A stretch of 64,000 nt of DNA. Origin: Siphonodentalium dalli (taxonomy: Eukaryota; Mollusca; Scaphopoda; Gadilida; Siphonodentaliidae). Within the stretch, counting starts at the first letter, position 1, and each line of letters starts with the position of its first letter. The notes beneath the pieces were generated by a model. That model was not told where the DNA came from. It did no database searches and worked only from the letters and a program-made list of their open reading frames with translations. The translations under genes and the position numbers were made by a program. Where the stretch lies: positions 78,642,705 through 78,706,704 of the forward strand of contig CP136067.1 in the NCBI GenBank assembly GCA_032622095.1, read 5' to 3'. Shown in pieces: positions 60,105 to 64,000 of this stretch.

Positions 60105-60219
60105 ACTGCGTTGTAAACATTGGCATCAATATATATACCATTCTTCGTTCCATCATCTGACCAATGGACTGCGTTATAAACATTGGCATCAATATATACC
60201 ATTCTTCGTTCCATCATCC
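60105..60219. repeat. 63-bp tandem duplication
   Basis: ACTGCGTTGTAAACATTGGC..TTCGTTCCATCATC is followed by ACTGCGTTATAAACATTGGC..TTCGTTCCATCATC. The first copy has two extra bases in its AT stretch. Confidence 0.93.
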
Positions 60220-62195
60220 AGGGTTTGCCGTTTGCCTGCATGAACCTGTATCAGTCGGGGGGAAAAGGTGGTTTCGACATCGAAAAGAATACAATAGATT
60301 TGGCATCCTTTCTGGATATGTGACTTGAATGCACACATTTCTCACGACCATTGTTCTGACCTGGCGCATATATATCTATGCTGCATCTGTATGCCAATGG
60401 GATGGAAGTGCATGTCAAAATCATGTTTATTGTTCACTATCCGATAGCCTAAGGATGACTAGTTTCTACGGAAAAATCGCATGTTTTATATCAAGGACCA
60501 CCTTTCGTTTGTAATGAGTTAAACTTTCGCTCATTTTGGGAGGTTTTTTTTTCTTATTCGCGTTTTGTGAGTCATCGTTGATTGCACAGATGACACCTTT
60601 AGCTGAGTCACAAAGAAAGTAAAAGTTGTCTCGTCGAATTATCCCGATTTCACCAGTTATACTGATAATTATGCGCCGATTGTGTTTAAGACATCAAATA
60701 AGATATTTTTAATCGGGTATATAAACTTTTTGTCTGCGGTTTTGCCTTTGGCTTGTTTAAATGGTGGGAACTTTCTCACAATTTCCTCATTTGCATATCA
60801 TTCAACGACGTATATGTGTTAACTTTGAGACAGATATATCCCCGATTTTATCTTCGTTGCGGATATAGATATATCCTTTCACATCATATGGCAGGGGAGG
60901 TCAATATTGAGGCGGTCTTCATCTCAAAAAATTTATCCATGAATATATAGGAGATGTTGGTTGCATGGCTGTGCAATAAACGCATGCAATACGGCCAATG
61001 TTTGTTATTAGCTGACATGTTATGGCATTCTTTCGACCACGGAAGTATAAACATGCATATGCATATGTATAGATATTTTTCTACCAAATATATGGGAAAT
61101 GTCATTTCACGAACAGGCGGTCATCTGAGGGGAATCCGGAGGGCCAATGGGGAAGTACTTTCAGAAAATTGATTACTGTTATATATAGTCAAGTTAAATG
61201 CAGGCGATGACTCAAGCATTCAATACCTTCACTGTATTCACAATGGTCAAACAAAAATTGAACCATCAGAATGGTTATTGGGGAAAATTCAGCTGAGCTT
61301 ATTTTTCCGCTACTCTTTCGTTGGCCTACATGAATACCGAGTGTTATACATTATAGATTATACCAAAGAGATTAGTCTCAAGATGCACAATTAGCTGTTA
61401 CTATACACTCTTATTTACACGAACTTAATAGACGATGTTCCTCGCCATATATATTATATTTCTTGACACAATGGACGCAGAAACACACAGCCTTCATTTT
61501 CGTGGAGATTATTTAACTTATATATATCTGAGGAGAATATTGAACTGGTCGACGCTCGGCCGAGATTTGCATCAGATCCTCCAGTAAGTTCCCGGCGAAC
61601 GGAAATCGAACACACGGCCTTCCGCTGTGAATAAATTACATATATCAAGTTGATTAAAACGCACAGGATTTGCACCGAGGCGCGCGATAAACAATCTCAT
61701 AACTTCATCAAAAACACAGTGGAAAATAGGAACCACGTTGGAAACAAATGTAAAAATTATCACGGAGTTGACGAGTTCGGTGTGTTGAGAATCTTTCTCG
61801 GTCGGAGTCAGTTCTGATAAACATTGTTACGTACTGTGGCCAATGTTGAACACAGAGGCCGATTTAATTTTTCACACTTTGAAGCGTTCTGGTGTAGATT
61901 GAGCGGTTGTGCTGCCGATATGCGACACACATGTCGATATTTCTTAACCAGATTGGATGGGGAGATATAATTGAACGTATTAACACCCATAGTAGACTGA
62001 TAGCAGATGCTATACCATCTTAACATATAGCTGTCCAGCACGTACATAACGTATTATATATACTTTGGTTTCTGGTGAAAAGAATTTCGTGTTTATTGCA
62101 CCGAAACTTTATTCGATGACACTGAATATTGATAGCAATTGTTGTAATTGAAGCGTGTTTTTATACAAGTCTCCAAAATTGATCATATTATAAAC
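60220..62195. other. No gene recognised
   Basis: Short, conflicting frames; no repeat partner noticed. Slightly more CpG at 61540-61760 and 61795-61920. Confidence 0.35.
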
Positions 62196-62376
62196 TAAGA
62201 TTGTAACACCTTTATAGACTTGTTGTGGAATTTTATTCACGAGCTTCCGATCCTTCTAGGGGTCTTTCTCAAGTGTAATCCACGTAATGGTTGTAAATAG
62301 AATTAATCATGATTACACTTGAGAAAGACCCCTAGATAAAATTCTACAACAAGTCTACAAAGGTGTTACAATCTTA
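62196..62376. mobile_element. Foldback element with perfect core arms
   Basis: TAAGATTGTAACACCTTTAT.. and ..AAAGGTGTTACAATCTTA mark the ends. The inner arms CTAGGGGTCTTTCTCAAGTG + TAATC and their mirror are perfect. The left arm carries about 19 extra bases (CACGAGCTTCCGATCCT region) that the right lacks, so one arm has gained or lost a segment. The loop is about 31 bp. No coding. Confidence 0.92.
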
Positions 62377-63584
62377 TTTATATTATTATATCGGTAGACT
62401 GAGAATAAATTCAGATCTATATGCCTAACTTAGGGTTAGTCACAAGAATTTGAAATTATTTTGACTTAACCCATGGCCTTCCGCAAGTCACTATGACTAC
62501 CTCTGGCTTACACATAGTGACAAAGTTACACGAATAATAACTCTATTTACACTACTGGGTTATATTATGTTTAATATTCATTGCTGAATGTGTAATATCC
62601 ATTGAATCGCATTTCTGTTTGATCTATAATTTTAAAACGATTGTGATGGCCCACTGATGGGATGAGATAGTGACATATATATCAGAACTTCACCCCACAC
62701 CAAAGGCTACAAAATTTAGACCTCTACCACAAACCGTTGTTATACCCCGCAACAGACCATGCATTATTGGACTCTGTGATTTGGAGAATTGATTGAAAGA
62801 TTGCCCTGCTTTCAACTCGGTCTCTGATTCTTGATATATACTGGTTGAGTCTTGGAATTATTCGCACAAATTGTTTACCAAATTACATTTTCACCTTGCC
62901 AGTATGTAAGATAAGTTAGTCATTATGACTCAGTGCTAGCCAGTTTGACTAATCTTACCTTAGTCATTATGGCATACAACATATGACGAATCGAAGTTAG
63001 TCATTCCGTTGACAAATATTTGTCAACTTATATGTTAGTTATATGACTAACCTTTTTTTTAGTGTACACGATGACAGTGTTGTACTATTTTCCATCTAGA
63101 ACGAATGCGATCTCAGCGATTATAAATTACTCATTAAATACTCATTGAAATATGAGCCTGAAATCTAATGATGTTAAATCGAATAAAAATTGTTTTGTAT
63201 CGATGATTTTGAAATATGTACAGTTGGAAAGGCATAGCTAATTCTGGAAACATGGTGTTCTCAAATTTCGAAATTAGCCACTGTAGGGTGAAGTTGTGAA
63301 ACCGGAAGTGGACACACATTTTGGTCGACATCTACTTGGTGAACAGCATCTGAGGACGACAGTCTTTGGTTGAAGAACTGATCCCAGGTGACAGTCTATG
63401 TCGCATATATACGCATGCGTGAGGCCGCGAAAAGGGAAACAACTATATGGTCTTGACTACGGCGCGTGAAGTTGCAGCATGCTGAGACTAGGTCAAAGTT
63501 CGATCGATCACAATGAATGTAGCACTTTGAAAAGTGTTCCTTTCAACTCGTGTCGCTGAACAGATATCTTGACAGAAGGCATTT
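62377..63584. other. No gene recognised
   Basis: AT-rich to about 63350 with several GTTAGTCAT/ATGACTAA words around 62910-63050. From about 63380 the sequence becomes richer in CpG. Confidence 0.35.
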
Positions 63585-63710
63585 ATGCTCGTAAATCATT
63601 CCGCTGGAATTAATGTTCCAGTAAACGCGGACAGCGGGGTTTTAGCTGAGATGGAAAAGTTGGAAGGTTTTATTTCAGCGTTTAGCTTTCGCATGAGCAG
63701 GTCTATTGAG
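63585..63710 (+). CDS. Candidate first coding exon, unknown gene
   Basis: An ATG at 63585 opens a frame of 51 codons to TAA at 63738. At codon 42, GAG|GTGAGC is a strong donor, so residues 1-42 (MLVNHSAGINVPVNADSGVL, then a stretch ending FSFRMSRSIE) could be a first exon in phase 0. The surrounding 600 bp is richer in CpG than most of the window. No family is recognised and no continuation lies in the window. In a collinear cluster the next gene after Hox2 would be Hox1, but this peptide does not resemble a Hox1 N-terminus. It may be chance. Confidence 0.25.
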
Positions 63711-63740
63711 GTGAGCACAGCAGTGGTGGTATGGGAATAA

Positions 63741-64000
63741 TGGAAACTCCCGGATAGACACACGGGAACGTTTCTACGCGCGAACGTTTACGATTCACAC
63801 ATGCGAATATGAAATAGGCTTGCATGCTCCTGGTGCTAGTCGGGCATTTATATTTTAACACAGATTTCTATGTTTCGATGTCCCGGTGCGTTTGGGAGGG
63901 GACATTATAGTAGCGACAAATAATGATCAACTCACGATAGGAGATATATGTGAATATAGTGGACTCTCCTGGAGATGGGTTTTTACTCGTGGAGAGGTAT
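63741..64000. other. No gene recognised
   Basis: The end of the window, moderately CpG-containing, possibly intron of the candidate gene at 63585. Confidence 0.3.

Overview
This is an AT-rich, repeat-laden window of an animal nuclear genome. It carries one clear host gene, a three-exon Hox2/proboscipedia-class homeobox gene on the + strand (34706-53139). The gene has canonical GT-AG introns of about 13.6 kb and 2.8 kb, a large Ser/Asn/Tyr-rich C-terminus and an intron inside the homeobox. Many small TIR and foldback elements, tRNA-like short repeats and 2A-bearing LINE remnants surround it. Together these suggest a lophotrochozoan invertebrate, most likely a mollusc; that placement is inference.

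Left part (1-34 kb): this half is almost entirely mobile-element debris. A foldback element at 1289-1891 founds a dispersed family (family X) seen again at 27.5, 44.7 and 50.9 kb. LINE 3'-end fragments lie at 2.9-3.5 and 21.1-21.5 kb (both - strand). A larger degenerate LINE (2A-like remnant, endonuclease, reverse transcriptase) lies at 23.6-25.5 kb (-), and a sister RT fragment at 19.5-20.8 kb (+) is split by a nested insertion that contains a 150-bp palindrome. The standout is a candidate 7.84-kb DNA transposon at 6784-14621, bounded by 37-bp inverted repeats (35/37 identical). It encodes a decayed SGNH-hydrolase-like protein, a decayed Mutator-like transposase joined to a YqaJ/lambda-exonuclease-type nuclease, and a further unrecognised ORF.

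Middle (34-53 kb): the Hox2 gene. Exon 1 carries the family N-terminal motif and the FPWMK hexapeptide, exon 2 carries homeodomain residues 1-44, and exon 3 carries residues 45-60 and the C-terminal half. Intron 1 holds two piggyBac-type MITEs, one family-X copy and a long TA repeat. Intron 2 opens, about 20 bp past the splice donor, with a roughly 690-bp minisatellite of 27-bp units.

Right part (53-64 kb): no confident gene. It holds a second copy of a TTAA-bounded MITE whose sister lies 5 kb upstream of Hox2, a TA-flanked 52-bp-TIR MITE, two other foldbacks, a tRNA-headed SINE with a 3x21-bp tail, and a weak candidate first exon near the right edge (63585-63710). A short motif, AAAGAGCGTT, recurs far more often than chance on both strands across the window, inside and outside the recognised repeats. 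All coordinates come from reading the sequence by eye; no database comparison was possible.
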